64,000 nt of DNA. It comes from an uncultured Chitinophaga sp. (GTDB lineage: Bacteria; Bacteroidota; Bacteroidia; Chitinophagales; Chitinophagaceae). The DNA lies in the NCBI RefSeq assembly GCF_902168175.1, contig NZ_CABHOU010000101.1, positions 62,001 to 126,000 on the forward strand, given 5' to 3'. The translations under genes were made by a program, and so were the position numbers. Below are positions 7,101-14,994 of the stretch, in pieces (position 1 is the first letter of the stretch; the number at the start of each line of letters is the position of its first letter). The notes beneath the pieces were generated by a model. That model saw only the letters and a list, made by a program, of their open reading frames with translations, made no database searches and was not told the origin of the DNA.

Positions 7101-9207
7101 GGTAGTGAAGTCGGGCAACCTTTCTTATGCAGATATTGGTTTCCAGCAACAGGACCAGCTGCTGCGGGTATTTACACCCAATGCCGCTACCGATACCCTG
7201 CTGCCGGATATCACTGTTGAACTGAAAAACTTCCGCCTGTCTACCCTCACCAGCATTGTTGAAAAAGACACGGCGCTGGTCAATGGTATTGCCAATGGTG
7301 CCATCACCGTTAAGAACCTAAGCGTAAATCCTTTGCTGGACGGCGATCTGAAGGTGGATAGTCTTCGCGCCATGGGCACCTCTATTGGCGACCTTGCGCT
7401 TAAAGCTAATTCTACCGAAGATAAATCGTACAACCTGGAGGCGCGCATTACCGGTAATGGCAACGATGTGGAGTTGGAAGGCACTTACGGAAAGGAGATG
7501 GACTTTACCCTCAGCCTGCAAAAGCTGAATGTGAAAACACTGGAGCCGTTTACTTTCGGCAACGTAGAAAAGATGTCGGGTGCTGCTAATGGCCGTATTA
7601 CCCTTCGCGGTACGATGGATGCCCCTAATATACGGGGTCACCTGCACTTCGATGATGCCGCTGGTACCGTTACGATGATCAACAATGAGTTCAAACTTCC
7701 CAATGAAGATATTGAGTTCGTGGCCGACGGTATCCGGTTTAACCAGTTTGTGATTGCAGACAGTGCGGGCAATGAGGCCGTATTGAACGGAAGGATCAGG
7801 ACCGTCGCTTACCGTGACTTTAATTTTAACCTTACCCTGAAAGCCGAGAACTTCCGCGCACTTGGTCCTAAAGCCCATCCGGACCAGCTGTACTATGGCC
7901 CCGCTTATATCGACTTAACGGCCCGCGTGCAGGGCGACCTCGATTTACCAAGGGTGCAACTAAACGTAAAACTGAGAGAGAAATCGGAGGTAACAGTAGT
8001 AATACCAGAAGATAAACCCGGCATAGAAAGCCGCGAAGGCATTATGGAATTCGTGGACCGCGACAATATGCCCGACTCCAGCCTGCTGACGAGGATAGAT
8101 TCGTTGCCCTCAATGCCTACACTGAAGGGCATTGTATTCTCCGGCGACGTAGAAATAGATCCGAAAGCCATAATGCGTATCGTGATTGACCCCGGCAACG
8201 GCGACTACCTCGAAGTACAGGGTAACGCCACGCTCAACCTCACACTGGACCCGAGCAATAAAATGAGTTTAACGGGCAGGTATGAAATTGATGAAGGAAA
8301 ATATGCCATGTCGCTGAACCAGCTGATCAAACGTCAGTTTGAGATCGAGAAAGGCAGTACCATTATCTGGAACGGAGAGGCAACCAGCGCCGATGTAAAC
8401 ATACGGGCCAAATATGCTGTAAACGCCCCCGCCATCGACCTTATTGGCGACCAGGTAACAGATGCCACCACCAATAAAGCACAGTATAACCAGAAGGTGC
8501 CGGTAGAAGTGTTCCTGATTATCACCGGCGAACTGTTAAAGCCCGAAATAGCATTTGAACTGGATATGCCCGAGAACTCGCGCAACGTGCTGGACGGGGC
8601 GCTGTATACCCGACTGAAACAGATCAACCAGGTACCATCTGAGTTAAACAAACAGGTAATGGGGCTGCTGATATTGAACCGCTTCATATCCGAAAATCCG
8701 TTTGACCAGTTAGACAGTCGTACGGGAAGCTCGTTCGAAGATATTGCACGAAAGAGCGTAAGTAAAGTATTATCGCAGCAGCTTAACAACCTGGCCGGCA
8801 GTTTGATAAAGGGCTTTGATGTGAATTTCGATTTGCAGTCAGAAGACGACTATAGCACCGGCACTAAAACAGAAAGCACCAATCTGAAGGTAGATGTATC
8901 GAAACGCCTGCTGAACGACCGGCTTACGGTAACAGTAGGTTCCAACGTAGGCATCACCGGTAATGGCGATCCGCAGGAAGCCAGTACCCTTGTAGGCGAT
9001 GTATCGGCCGAATACACCCTTACCCGCGACGGGCGCTACCGCCTGCGTGCTTACAGGCGTAACCTCAGCGAAACAATTATCGAAGGCGAAGTAGTAGAAA
9101 CAGGATTGAGTTTCATGCTGGTAGTAGATTACGATAGGTTCAGGGAGATATTCGAAAGACGCAGGGAGAAGAAACAAGAACGCATCCGTGCTAAAAAATC
9201 AAATTAA
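4171..9207 (+). CDS. tamB: TamB-type translocation and assembly module protein
   Basis: A 1678-residue inner-membrane-anchored periplasmic protein of the AsmA/TamB (DUF490) bridge family, which spans the periplasm and works with an Omp85 partner in building the outer membrane. Residues 10-20 are basic (KRRLKKW), followed by one membrane helix (IGIGITVVGLPLLILLLLQL, about 20-40) and the family's KAENYLRKKLGTEVHIGRL opening. The long middle is repetitive beta-structure. The TamB C-terminal domain covers about 1150-1640, including GRYEIDEGKYAMSLNQLIKR and FEIEKGSTIIWNGEATSADV near 1370. The GTG at 4171 is the start: TAA lies immediately upstream and there is no in-frame ATG before the membrane helix. 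GATATTTG at 4116-4123 is one base from the Bacteroidota -7 box. tamL follows three bases after the stop. Confidence 0.92.
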   Translation: MKEPSTGKPWKRRLKKWLIGIGITVVGLPLLILLLLQLSPVQDFVRGKAENYLRKKLGTEVHIGRLRFTWWHDISLRDVSLKDKKEQTLFATGELEVRYNLLALLSNELRVYSLQWNDAKVNVYRPANDSAFNYQFIIDAFASPTPEKDTVFEESGTTMKYDIGEIDLRRINLAFNDTLGGMLVNADLKLLHLEPEKLDMDNGAYYIDEFKIDGLTASFIQKYIPSVLPKIAEPEPVDTGSSPFDIRANNLLITNTSVKYASDGVGIDVGGNIGKLQLKNARFDLLQTLVDAQSLVLHETTVNLRMAKGLDTTGASEPEDTSSPNTWRITAETLDVAGVNFNMDNADAVPLKYKNALDFNHMALANVVLKADHISYNADSALAHISTGSLTEKSGIQLKELKGKVLYTSNEVNLGEFLLQTAESKIDADVLVRTRSWSTLSDNLPMLQIKADIRPTSVALKEALYFVPDMASNASMKPLWRKRLDLKGNINGSLAQLQIPGLEVKDTDHNYLYVKGSASNVTETDKLGIDLQQVKVLSSNYGIRTWVPAGTIPNTVQLPNRMQIDGSVRGGMQQLHPNLLMTTDFGNLSVKGDVGNFTDPKKLSYSLTLIAQQLQTGRFIRDTTLGALNGTIFAKGSGTEPKTANADARIDIRSFTYNRYTYQNIVVDGGLHKGAYQATGKADDPAVQVTFDVSGKIDSLRPDIAANVDLQRFDMHATGFSADTMTVKAILEAKVNSLQPRKLDAYANVFKIQVADKSQIYALDSILVRADADSGLQRITLRAPFGRMRIAGDFNYQTVASTAQAIIERHLSAASNLPPVPTEKQQLAFNGALFIPKSLEEFFPDIQLDKPLFVSGRLNSDSALLAADLNLPRMRYDSFFLDTFRVKLRADTTIMTANMVLGKLSHPSIPLERTTIDAKAQNGLLDFDLQINDHDDNAKYKLGGNLHYLEGDSLLFSLKEKILLNKMNWTAAGGNRVVVKSGNLSYADIGFQQQDQLLRVFTPNAATDTLLPDITVELKNFRLSTLTSIVEKDTALVNGIANGAITVKNLSVNPLLDGDLKVDSLRAMGTSIGDLALKANSTEDKSYNLEARITGNGNDVELEGTYGKEMDFTLSLQKLNVKTLEPFTFGNVEKMSGAANGRITLRGTMDAPNIRGHLHFDDAAGTVTMINNEFKLPNEDIEFVADGIRFNQFVIADSAGNEAVLNGRIRTVAYRDFNFNLTLKAENFRALGPKAHPDQLYYGPAYIDLTARVQGDLDLPRVQLNVKLREKSEVTVVIPEDKPGIESREGIMEFVDRDNMPDSSLLTRIDSLPSMPTLKGIVFSGDVEIDPKAIMRIVIDPGNGDYLEVQGNATLNLTLDPSNKMSLTGRYEIDEGKYAMSLNQLIKRQFEIEKGSTIIWNGEATSADVNIRAKYAVNAPAIDLIGDQVTDATTNKAQYNQKVPVEVFLIITGELLKPEIAFELDMPENSRNVLDGALYTRLKQINQVPSELNKQVMGLLILNRFISENPFDQLDSRTGSSFEDIARKSVSKVLSQQLNNLAGSLIKGFDVNFDLQSEDDYSTGTKTESTNLKVDVSKRLLNDRLTVTVGSNVGITGNGDPQEASTLVGDVSAEYTLTRDGRYRLRAYRRNLSETIIEGEVVETGLSFMLVVDYDRFREIFERRREKKQERIRAKKSN

Positions 9208-9210
9208 AGT

Positions 9211-11538
9211 ATGAGCAGAAAGCAGGGCTATATCATCTTAATACTCTGGACCGTACTTGCGGCCTGTTCCACCACTAAAACAGTGCCGGAGGGCGACAGG
9301 TTATTTACCGGATCGGATATCAGGTGGAACGGTAAAAAGCCCAAAGATAAAGGCGCGCTGAACAACGGGATGGAAGACCGTTTAAGACCATCACCCAATA
9401 AAAAAACACTGGGTATCCCCGTTAAATTGCTGATATATAATCTGGGTAAAGACCCCGGTACTAAAACCAAGGGCCTTAACTACCTGTTACGTAAGAAATG
9501 GGGCGAAGCACCTGTATTATTAAGCCAGGTAAAACCCGGTACCAATAGTCTTATACTTGAGAATTACCTGGAGGACAACGGTTATTTTCAGGCGGATGTA
9601 AGGGACAGGGTGATCAGGAAAGGTGAGAAAAAAGCGAGCATCACCTACACCGCAACACCGCATACCAGGTACATTGTCGACTCAGTAGTATTCGAAATAG
9701 ACTCGACCACAGCGCTGGGCGGCATACTCATGGCCAACACAAAGAAATCAGTACTAAAAACCGGCAGTATTTACCGGTTAGACGATGTAAAGACAGAGCG
9801 CGAGCGTATGCACGCTATAGTAAAGGAACGTGGGTTCTATTACTTTACCCCGGACTATATATTGATCCAGGCCGATAGTACCCATCAGGGTAAAGTAAAC
9901 CTGTTTGTGCAGGTAAAGAAAGAAACACCGAAAACCGCGTTGCAGCAATACCGTATGCGTAACGTTACCCTGTTTACCAATTACAGTCTCAATGCCGACA
10001 CCATGCGTTTTGGTGGTTTAGATTCTGTACGCGCCATGAGACGAGCCGATAGCACCCGTATAAGAAGAAAAACAGGCTTTAATATCATCGATCCCGATAC
10101 ATTGTTTAAGCCGATAGTGTTCGAGCGTTCGGTGTTCCTGAAACGCGATAGTCTGTACCGGTTAAGCTCCCATAACATCACCCTGCAAAGGCTGGTGAAC
10201 CTGGGCGTATTTAAGTTTGTGCGCGGGCAGTTCAGAACAGCGCGCGACAGCGGTTACCTGAATGCCAGTTTTTATCTTACCCCCTACCCTAAACGTTCGT
10301 TGCAGGCAGACCTTACCGGTTACTCAAAAAGCAGCAACTTCGTAGGATCGCAGTTAAACGTATCGGCCAAAAACAGGAACTGGCTGCATGCCGCGAACCT
10401 GTTGGAAATAAAACTGGGCGCAGGCTTTGAAACACAGGTAGGTGGCGGGTCCACGCAGCTTAATACGAGCGGCTACAGTCTTACGGGCGACGTATCCGTA
10501 ACGATCCCAAGGTTCGTTGCACCGGTCAAGGGCATTAATATTCGTACGCCGTTTGTTCCCAGAACGAAAATAAGCATCGGTTATGAGTTGCTGAGCAGAC
10601 CTTCCCAGTACAACCTTAATGCCTTCTATTTCCAGTTTGGGTACTTATGGAAGAAAACGAAAAACCTCGAGCATCAACTGAACCCGATCGCCATTACTTA
10701 TGTGCTACCGACCAAACTTTCAGAAGAGTTCATAAAGCAACAGTCGCAAGACCTTGCCTTACAACAGTCGGTATCGAAACAGTTCCTGCTGGGTGGCAAC
10801 TACACCATTACTTTCAACAACCTGGCCGAGCCCCGTTATCACACATTTTACGGGAGCTTTAATACCGATATATCAGGTAACATCGCCGGACTGCTAATAC
10901 CGAAGGCCGACAGTCAGAAGCTGATCTTCAACAACCCCTTCTCCCAGTATGTAAGACTTACGCTGGAAGGCAGGCATTACTGGAAACTGGCCGATAAACT
11001 TACCTGGGTGAACAGGGCGCTGGTGGGTTACGGTATCCCCTACGGCAACTTCAGCACCCTGCCGTTCGTAAAACAGTACTTCATTGGTGGTAGCAACAGC
11101 TTACGTGCTTTCAGGGCGCGTACCATTGGTCCGGGTACTTACAGGGCAGCGGATGCAGACAGCAACAGGCTGCTCGCTAACCAGGCAGGTGATATCAAAC
11201 TGGAATTAAACTCCGAACTGCGTTATAAACCAATGAACCGGATCGAATTTGCCGCATTTTATGATGCAGGTAATATATGGCTGCGAAACAGGCTCACCGG
11301 CAAGGAAGGCGGTGAATTCATTATCGGGCAGGCATTGAGTCAGCTGGCAATGGGCACAGGCCTCGGTCTGAGGGTCGATGCCTCTATCCTGATCATCCGG
11401 TTCGATGTGGCGTTCCCGCTACGTAAACCATGGCTGCCCGAAGGCGAGCGGTGGGTAGGCAACCAGATTAAATTCGGTGATCCCGACTGGAGAAAAGAGA
11501 ACCTGGTACTGAACATCGCCATTGGATATCCCTTCTAG
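9211..11538 (+). CDS. tamL: TamL: lipoprotein-type Omp85 (BamA/TamA family) outer-membrane protein
   Basis: A 775-residue Omp85 barrel with a lipobox. LAAC puts an acylated Cys at residue 19, the feature that separates Bacteroidota TamL from TamA. After it come POTRA-like domains (about 25-230; e.g. NSLILENYLEDNGYFQADVRDRV, typical of the helix-strand POTRA pattern) and a barrel from about 340 to the end. FIGGSNSLRAFRARTIGPG near 630 is the barrel loop-6 motif (the VRGF site, here LRAF), and the protein ends in NIAIGYPF with a terminal Phe as expected. The known partner is TamB. The gene starts three bases after tamB, so the two are co-transcribed and probably translationally linked. Role in outer-membrane protein assembly follows from the family. 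Confidence 0.9.
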   Translation: MSRKQGYIILILWTVLAACSTTKTVPEGDRLFTGSDIRWNGKKPKDKGALNNGMEDRLRPSPNKKTLGIPVKLLIYNLGKDPGTKTKGLNYLLRKKWGEAPVLLSQVKPGTNSLILENYLEDNGYFQADVRDRVIRKGEKKASITYTATPHTRYIVDSVVFEIDSTTALGGILMANTKKSVLKTGSIYRLDDVKTERERMHAIVKERGFYYFTPDYILIQADSTHQGKVNLFVQVKKETPKTALQQYRMRNVTLFTNYSLNADTMRFGGLDSVRAMRRADSTRIRRKTGFNIIDPDTLFKPIVFERSVFLKRDSLYRLSSHNITLQRLVNLGVFKFVRGQFRTARDSGYLNASFYLTPYPKRSLQADLTGYSKSSNFVGSQLNVSAKNRNWLHAANLLEIKLGAGFETQVGGGSTQLNTSGYSLTGDVSVTIPRFVAPVKGINIRTPFVPRTKISIGYELLSRPSQYNLNAFYFQFGYLWKKTKNLEHQLNPIAITYVLPTKLSEEFIKQQSQDLALQQSVSKQFLLGGNYTITFNNLAEPRYHTFYGSFNTDISGNIAGLLIPKADSQKLIFNNPFSQYVRLTLEGRHYWKLADKLTWVNRALVGYGIPYGNFSTLPFVKQYFIGGSNSLRAFRARTIGPGTYRAADADSNRLLANQAGDIKLELNSELRYKPMNRIEFAAFYDAGNIWLRNRLTGKEGGEFIIGQALSQLAMGTGLGLRVDASILIIRFDVAFPLRKPWLPEGERWVGNQIKFGDPDWRKENLVLNIAIGYPF

Positions 11539-11585
11539 CGGGCATACATATGAAAATATTATTTTATTAATCAAAACACATTATA

Positions 11586-11593
11586 TATATTTG
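11586..11593 (+). promoter_or_regulatory. Bacteroidota -7 promoter box
   Basis: TATATTTG matches the TAnnTTTG consensus exactly, 98 bases ahead of the T9SS-sorted protein gene. No clear TTTG is seen at -33. The resulting leader of about 90 bases has overlapping hairpins (AGCCC...GGGCT and GGTAA...TTACC at about 11637-11678). Confidence 0.45.
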
Positions 11594-11691
11594 CTATCCA
11601 TAGACTATTACGGATTTCAGGGGTAAATATCCTGGAGCCCGGTGATAAGCCTTGGTAACGGGGCTTTTACCGATGGTTAAAGCAACTGTAT

Positions 11692-12384
11692 ATGAAGTAT
11701 TTACTATCCTATTCCGGCAAGTGCCACGAGGTGCTGCGCCGTTTTCGAAGGCACGCGTTATACACCCTGTTATTGATACCAGCCCTGCACCTGCAGGCGG
11801 TAGCGCAGGTGCCTGCAGACATTCAGCTGCCTGTAAAGGAAATACACGAGAACAACCTGATAGGCACCGCTGTGGGCGCGTTCATGAGTAACGACGCCAA
11901 CTCTTCCACTTATGTTTATACACTTGTAGCAGGTGCAGACGATGCCGACAATGCTTCTTTTACCATCGATACAAAAGGTATACTGAGAGCGGCCGTTAAG
12001 TTCGACTACGAAACGAAGTTTACTTATAACATTCGCGTACGGGCTACTAATACGGCAGGCGAGTTTGTGGAGCGGGCATTTGCCATCACAATTGCAGATG
12101 TGTATGAAACGCCTAATAAACTCGAGGCAAACAACATCCTTACACCAAACGGTGATGGCATTAATGACGTTTGGGTCATTAAAAACCTTGACCTGGGCAA
12201 AAACAACGAACTCTTTATCTACGACCGTGTGGGCCGTCTTGTGTTTTCTAAAAAGAACTATCAGAACGACTGGAACGGCACCGTTAACGGTAACCACATT
12301 GCCGAGGGTACCTATTATTATGTAATAGACCTGGGGCCGTCTAAATACACCGGCTTTATCACACTGATACGTGAAAGGAATTGA
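11692..12384 (+). CDS. T9SS-sorted surface protein with gliding-type (type B) C-terminal domain
   Basis: A 230-residue protein that should be exported by Sec and then across the outer membrane by the type IX system. After a basic N-terminus there is a hydrophobic signal (ALYTLLLIPALHLQAVAQ, about 22-39). Residues 45-138 form a cadherin-like sandwich (LVAGADDADNASFTIDTKG, YETKFTYNIRVRATNTAGEF). Residues 145-230 are the type B sorting domain, with NILTPNGDGINDVWVIKNL, YDRVGRLVFSKKNYQNDWNG and EGTYYYVIDL as landmarks. The ATG at 11692 is preferred; the reading keeps a long charged region before the signal, so a later start is possible. The stop overlaps the extended frame of the next gene and the PorP/SprF ATG follows 29 bases later, the usual cargo-plus-PorP pairing. 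Confidence 0.85.
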   Translation: MKYLLSYSGKCHEVLRRFRRHALYTLLLIPALHLQAVAQVPADIQLPVKEIHENNLIGTAVGAFMSNDANSSTYVYTLVAGADDADNASFTIDTKGILRAAVKFDYETKFTYNIRVRATNTAGEFVERAFAITIADVYETPNKLEANNILTPNGDGINDVWVIKNLDLGKNNELFIYDRVGRLVFSKKNYQNDWNGTVNGNHIAEGTYYYVIDLGPSKYTGFITLIRERN

Positions 12385-12413
12385 GTTACTACCATCATCC
12401 TTATGAAAAACCT

Positions 12414-13388
12414 ATGAAATATCCCTATACCTATCATTTTAAACTGATCACCAAAACTGCGCTCGCGGTAGCTGCGTTGGTAAGCTTCTCTTTGGGTGCC
12501 CACGCACAGGAACTGGGAAACGAAACCCAAACGCAGCACCCACTGGGCGCACAGTATTTCATGAATCAGTACCTGGCCAACCCGGCCATGGCAGGACTGG
12601 GTACCGGTTTAAAACTTGACTTTGCCCACCGCAGGTTATGGCAGGGTATTGAGGGGGCACCGGTTACCACATCGGCCACCGCGAATATTCCCGTAACCGA
12701 CCGTGTAGCCGCCGGTTTGCAGTTGTACCACGACAAAGCGGGGTTGCTGAGCCAAACACGCGTAGCTGTCACTTACGCCTATCATCTCCCACTTAATTTA
12801 GAAAAAGGAACAGCCTTACACTTCGGCCTTTCCGGTGTGCTGGATAATAAACGTATTACATCAAAAGGCATGGAGGGCGATCCCGACCCGGCCGTTGCCC
12901 GGTATAATAACCGCGATAACTTCTTCGACGCCGATTTCGGCATGGCGTATACGAACGAACACCTGACTTTGCAGGCATCAGTGCCCAGCCTGTTCGCTAA
13001 GTTTACGAAGGACGAATATGAGAGCTTTAATAAACCCTTATTCTTTGCTGCGGCCAGTTACAAGGTAACAACAGACGAAGGTTCCACCATTACATCTGTA
13101 GAACCTAAGATTTGCGTAAGGGGCATTAAAGGGGAAAGCAGCATGATAGACATTGGCGCCAACGTAGCCGTACTGAACGACCTGGCCAACGTGTTCGCCA
13201 TGTACCACTCCACCCGCAACTTTTCCGCAGGTATGGGTTTCAACTTTAAACAGAATGCAGGACTGCAACTGATATACAACTCTCAAACCTCCGGATTAAA
13301 GAATTATACGGATGGTGCTTTTGAGATCAATTTACATCTGAACCTCTTCCGCAAGCTGGTGCCAGGTACACAGGAACAGCAACAATAG
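12414..13388 (+). CDS. PorP/SprF family type IX secretion outer-membrane protein
   Basis: A 324-residue barrel protein of the PorP/SprF family. These partners are needed for secretion or surface attachment of type B T9SS substrates. The ATG at 12414 is chosen because MKYPYTYHFKLITKTALAVAALVSFSLGAHAQ then forms a signal peptide; the frame is open back to a TTG at 12381. The family signature QYFMNQYLANPAMAG is at about residues 45-60, followed by RRLWQGIEGAPVTTSATANIPV. Later strands (FGLSGVLDNKRI, FAMYHSTRNFSAGMGFNF, LQLIYNSQT) follow the family pattern. It is co-transcribed with the upstream T9SS cargo, which it probably serves; this pairing is inferred from the family's gene order. Confidence 0.9.
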   Translation: MKYPYTYHFKLITKTALAVAALVSFSLGAHAQELGNETQTQHPLGAQYFMNQYLANPAMAGLGTGLKLDFAHRRLWQGIEGAPVTTSATANIPVTDRVAAGLQLYHDKAGLLSQTRVAVTYAYHLPLNLEKGTALHFGLSGVLDNKRITSKGMEGDPDPAVARYNNRDNFFDADFGMAYTNEHLTLQASVPSLFAKFTKDEYESFNKPLFFAAASYKVTTDEGSTITSVEPKICVRGIKGESSMIDIGANVAVLNDLANVFAMYHSTRNFSAGMGFNFKQNAGLQLIYNSQTSGLKNYTDGAFEINLHLNLFRKLVPGTQEQQQ

Positions 13389-13411
13389 TCTTTATAACCT
13401 ATGCTGCAACG

Positions 13412-13450
13412 AAGAAAGGGGCCCGGTAATACCGGACCCCTTCTTTTTTA
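13412..13450 (+). terminator. Terminator after the PorP/SprF gene
   Basis: AAGGGGCCCGGT / ACCGGACCCCTT with a very short loop, followed by CTTTTTTAT. It lies 24 bases after the plus-strand stop and 25 bases beyond the end of the convergent dioxygenase-like gene, so it may serve both. Confidence 0.85.
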
Positions 13451-13474
13451 TATCTCATAAACCGTTTAGTCAAA

Positions 13475-14404
13475 CTACAATTTAGGAAGTTGCGCTGCAA
13501 TCTGTTCGCGCTGTGCTTCATATTGCTGAGGGAGTTTTAATGCCTCTCCCAGAGATTCGAGTGGTTCGTCTACAGCAAAACCTGGTTCGTCGGTAGCTAT
13601 TTCGAACAATACACCACCTGGTTCGCGGAAGTAGATGGACGTAAAATAGTTACGGTCCAATACCGGTGTAATGTTAAACCCTTTCCTCGCGATCGCTTCC
13701 TGGAACTCTACCTGCGCGGCCTGGTTCTTTACACGGAAGGCGATGTGGTGCACGGTACCGCCGCCAGATAAGTGCCTGGCTTCGCCCGGCGCTTCCACGA
13801 GATCGATAAGACCAGCTTTAGGATTACCGTCGAGCGCGAAGCGATAACGGTTCACTTCCTGCGCTACCTGTTTGTAACCTAACAGCTCCAGTACAGCCAC
13901 CGTAGGTTTGATGCTCGTTAATGTAAGCGTTATGTGGTGAAAACCGCCAAGGGCTACATTACTGTCGAGGCCTGGTGTTTCATAAGGCGTAATCAGTTTA
14001 TCCTGCGGAACGCCCACCAGTTCAAGTTTCAGCCCGTCCGGGTCGAGGATGGTCAGGTATTCCTGGCCGAATTTCGTAGCAGGTTTGTTATAAATAACAT
14101 TCCTGTCGTCGAACCTTTTTAACCAGAAATCGAGCGTGCCTTCAGGAACGGCAAAACCGGTTTCAGTAGCTTGGCCAACGCCCCTTCTGCCTTGTGAAAT
14201 ACCTTCCCAGGGGAAGAAAGTGAGTATCGTACCGGGTTCGCCCGCATAGTTGCCATAATAAAAGTGGTAAGTATTAGGATCGTCGAAGTTCACGGTCTTT
14301 TTTACCAGCCTCATGCCCAGCGCCTGGGTATAAAAGTCGAGGTTTCTTTTAGCATTACCGGCGATAGCCGTTACATGGTGAATACCTAAAATCTTGTTTT
14401 CCAT
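13475..14404 (-). CDS. Ring-cleaving dioxygenase-like protein (VOC superfamily, MhqO/LinE type)
   Basis: A 309-residue cytoplasmic protein with two vicinal-oxygen-chelate domains. The ATG at 14404 gives MENKILGIHHVTAIAG, the standard opening; the TTG-started extension seven codons longer is unlikely. Domain 1 covers about 1-140 with metal-ligand His in GIHHVTA; domain 2 covers about 145-290 with GGFHHITLTL, TVHHIAFRV and the glutamate of GGVLFEIATDEPGF. VNFDDPNTYHFYYGNYAGEPGTILTFF is typical of the subfamily annotated as ring-cleaving dioxygenase, whose Bacillus members respond to quinones. The real substrate in this organism cannot be told. The YjbR gene 93 bases upstream points the same way and may be co-transcribed. 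Confidence 0.85.
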   Translation of the reverse strand: MENKILGIHHVTAIAGNAKRNLDFYTQALGMRLVKKTVNFDDPNTYHFYYGNYAGEPGTILTFFPWEGISQGRRGVGQATETGFAVPEGTLDFWLKRFDDRNVIYNKPATKFGQEYLTILDPDGLKLELVGVPQDKLITPYETPGLDSNVALGGFHHITLTLTSIKPTVAVLELLGYKQVAQEVNRYRFALDGNPKAGLIDLVEAPGEARHLSGGGTVHHIAFRVKNQAAQVEFQEAIARKGFNITPVLDRNYFTSIYFREPGGVLFEIATDEPGFAVDEPLESLGEALKLPQQYEAQREQIAAQLPKL

Positions 14405-14497
14405 ATATCTTAATTGACAAGTCAAAGGTACCGCTCCACGTAAGGTGTATAAATGGACTGTTCGAATAAAATGATGGACATTTTATCGGTAGCCGGT

Positions 14498-14851
14498 TTA
14501 CAGTTGGTCCAGCGCCTCCCTGCCTTTCTTCGTTAAACCGGCCACTACCCTGTCGTACGAGTGTTTTACCCACTCCAATATGAGTTTGTCCGGGATCGAA
14601 CCATCCATGAGGACCGTGTTCCAGTGTTTCTTGTTCATATGGTAACCTGGCTCTACGGCCGAATAACGTTCGCGCAGTTCTACCGCCAGTTCAGGATCGC
14701 ATTTGAGGTTAGCGCTGGCGAATATGCCGATATCGGTAAGCGCAAACATTTTGTCCATTACGTAAAACACGAGCGTGGTTTCATCGAACGGAAACTTTTC
14801 CGAAGTGCCTTTGAGCGAGAGACAATAGTCCCTGAATTTTTCCAGATTCAT
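14498..14851 (-). CDS. MmcQ/YjbR family protein
   Basis: A 117-residue small cytoplasmic protein of the YjbR (CyaY-like fold) family, about normal length. Family landmarks are LEKFRDYCLSLKGTSEKFPFDETTLVFYV at the start, FALTDI, LKCDPELAVELRERY and the conserved PGYHMNKKHWNTVLMDGSIPDKLI stretch, ending in a helix with LTKKGREAL. The family is often labelled DNA-binding by similarity, but no biochemical activity is established that I can name. It begins at ATG 14851 with the conserved first helix intact. Confidence 0.88.
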   Translation of the reverse strand: MNLEKFRDYCLSLKGTSEKFPFDETTLVFYVMDKMFALTDIGIFASANLKCDPELAVELRERYSAVEPGYHMNKKHWNTVLMDGSIPDKLILEWVKHSYDRVVAGLTKKGREALDQL

Positions 14852-14941
14852 GGTCCGAAAGTACGAAATCAGGCCGACTCACTATCACCGCTGTTCTATT
14901 TAATATGTCATCCGTTTTGACAGGCGGATATGCTTATAGAA

Positions 14942-14978
14942 AAGCGCCTCCAAAAGTGTTCAGCTTTTGGAGGCGCTT
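14942..14978 (-). terminator. Strong terminator of the RND efflux operon
   Basis: Perfect 15-bp arms AAGCGCCTCCAAAAG / CTTTTGGAGGCGCTT around a 7-base loop, 16 bases beyond the stop at 14995; the minus strand continues with TTTTC. Confidence 0.85.
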
Positions 14979-14994
14979 AAAATCTGAGATGCGC

